A program made the position numbers and the translations under genes. A model generated the notes under the pieces. It searched no databases and was not told the DNA's origin. It was given only the letters and a program-made list of their open reading frames with translations. From the NCBI RefSeq assembly GCF_003290185.1, contig NZ_QNFY01000007.1, positions 62,001 to 126,000 on the forward strand: a stretch of DNA of 64,000 nt. Reading direction: 5' to 3'. Position 1 is the stretch's first letter, and each line of letters begins with the position of its first letter. Below, in pieces: positions 63,795-64,000 of this stretch. Source of the stretch: Chryseobacterium lathyri (GTDB lineage: Bacteria > Bacteroidota > Bacteroidia > Flavobacteriales > Weeksellaceae).

Positions 63795-64000
63795 ATGAAA
63801 CTAAACATTAAAAACGAAACGGGCAGGCTGAAATCAGTTGTTCTAGGACAGCCTAATTCAATGGGAGCCGTTCCCACACTGGAGGAGAGTTATGACGCCA
63901 AGTCATATTACTCCATCGAACACAATATGTATCCTAAAGAAAAGGATATTATCAACGAAATGAATGCTTTTGAAGCTGTATTGAAGAAATATGATGTAGA
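63795..64000 (+). CDS. amidinotransferase / DDAH-like family protein, N-terminal part (runs off the window)
   Basis: The frame reads MKLNIKNETGRLKSVVLGQ, then PNSMGAVPTLEESYDAKSYY, then IEHNMYPKEKDIINEMNAF and continues to the window edge. The GRLKSVVLGQP strand followed by the loop resembles the first blade of the pentein fold in dimethylarginine hydrolases, arginine deiminases and amidinotransferases. Catalytic Cys and His are beyond the window, so the exact reaction cannot be told. Confidence 0.7.
   Translation, partial: MKLNIKNETGRLKSVVLGQPNSMGAVPTLEESYDAKSYYSIEHNMYPKEKDIINEMNAFEAVLKKYDV

Overview
The window looks like chromosomal DNA of a Flavobacteriia member of the Bacteroidota, most probably Chryseobacterium or a close relative (Weeksellaceae). 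This is an inference from several things seen here: AT-rich sequence, Bacteroidota-type promoters (TTTG, about 19 nt, TAnnTTTG), AT-rich translation starts with no clear Shine-Dalgarno sequences, many short lipoproteins with SCxx/ACxx lipoboxes, TonB receptors, a str operon without tuf, and small double-glycine-leader 'bacteriocin-like' peptides. No rRNA, tRNA, CRISPR array, transposase or phage gene was found.

Layout. (1) 1-19.3 kb: mixed housekeeping and envelope genes. These are the start of an amidase gene and divergent lptD, ridA, a Deg/HtrA protease, trhO with an extra C-terminal barrel, 5-formyl-THF cyclo-ligase, a membrane-anchored regulator-like protein with an overlapping lipoprotein gene, an Ala-rich lipoprotein, a SpoU-type rRNA methylase, a CPBP protease, a LytTR regulator, rmuC, a bacteriocin-like peptide, pncB, dps and a GT39-like membrane protein. 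(2) 19.4-22.8 kb: the str-type operon rpsL-rpsG-fusA-rpsJ, closed by a terminator. (3) 22.9-38.5 kb: non-ribosomal genes lying between rpsJ and rplC. They are a siderophore receptor and small lipoprotein, an iron-permease-like protein, a three-gene envelope operon of unknown function, a glycerol regulon (glpD-glpK-glpF plus an outer-membrane barrel, with a divergent DeoR-type regulator), a rhodanese-GNAT pair and a LysR regulator. (4) 38.6-52.5 kb: S10/spc/alpha ribosomal genes from rplC to rplQ, including secY, infA, rpmJ and rpoA, with its own strong promoter and several hairpin-bearing internal gaps. (5) 52.6-64 kb: a lipoprotein, a two-component cassette with two unknown envelope genes between regulator and kinase, eno, gltA, a 7TM-AraC regulator next to a TonB-type receptor, a second bacteriocin-like peptide, and the start of an amidinotransferase-family gene.

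How the parts work together. Glycerol probably enters through GlpF (perhaps helped by the adjacent barrel), is phosphorylated by GlpK and oxidised by GlpD, under a regulator whose likely operators (repeated TTTCGTTT) overlap the glpD start. The siderophore receptor and iron-permease-like protein suggest iron uptake. The most interesting unexplained elements are the two orphan six-cysteine double-glycine peptides, the three-gene envelope operon with a chitinase-like but apparently inactive lipoprotein, the TrhO-U32-barrel fusion, the split S10 operon, and the membrane regulator and two-component cassettes.
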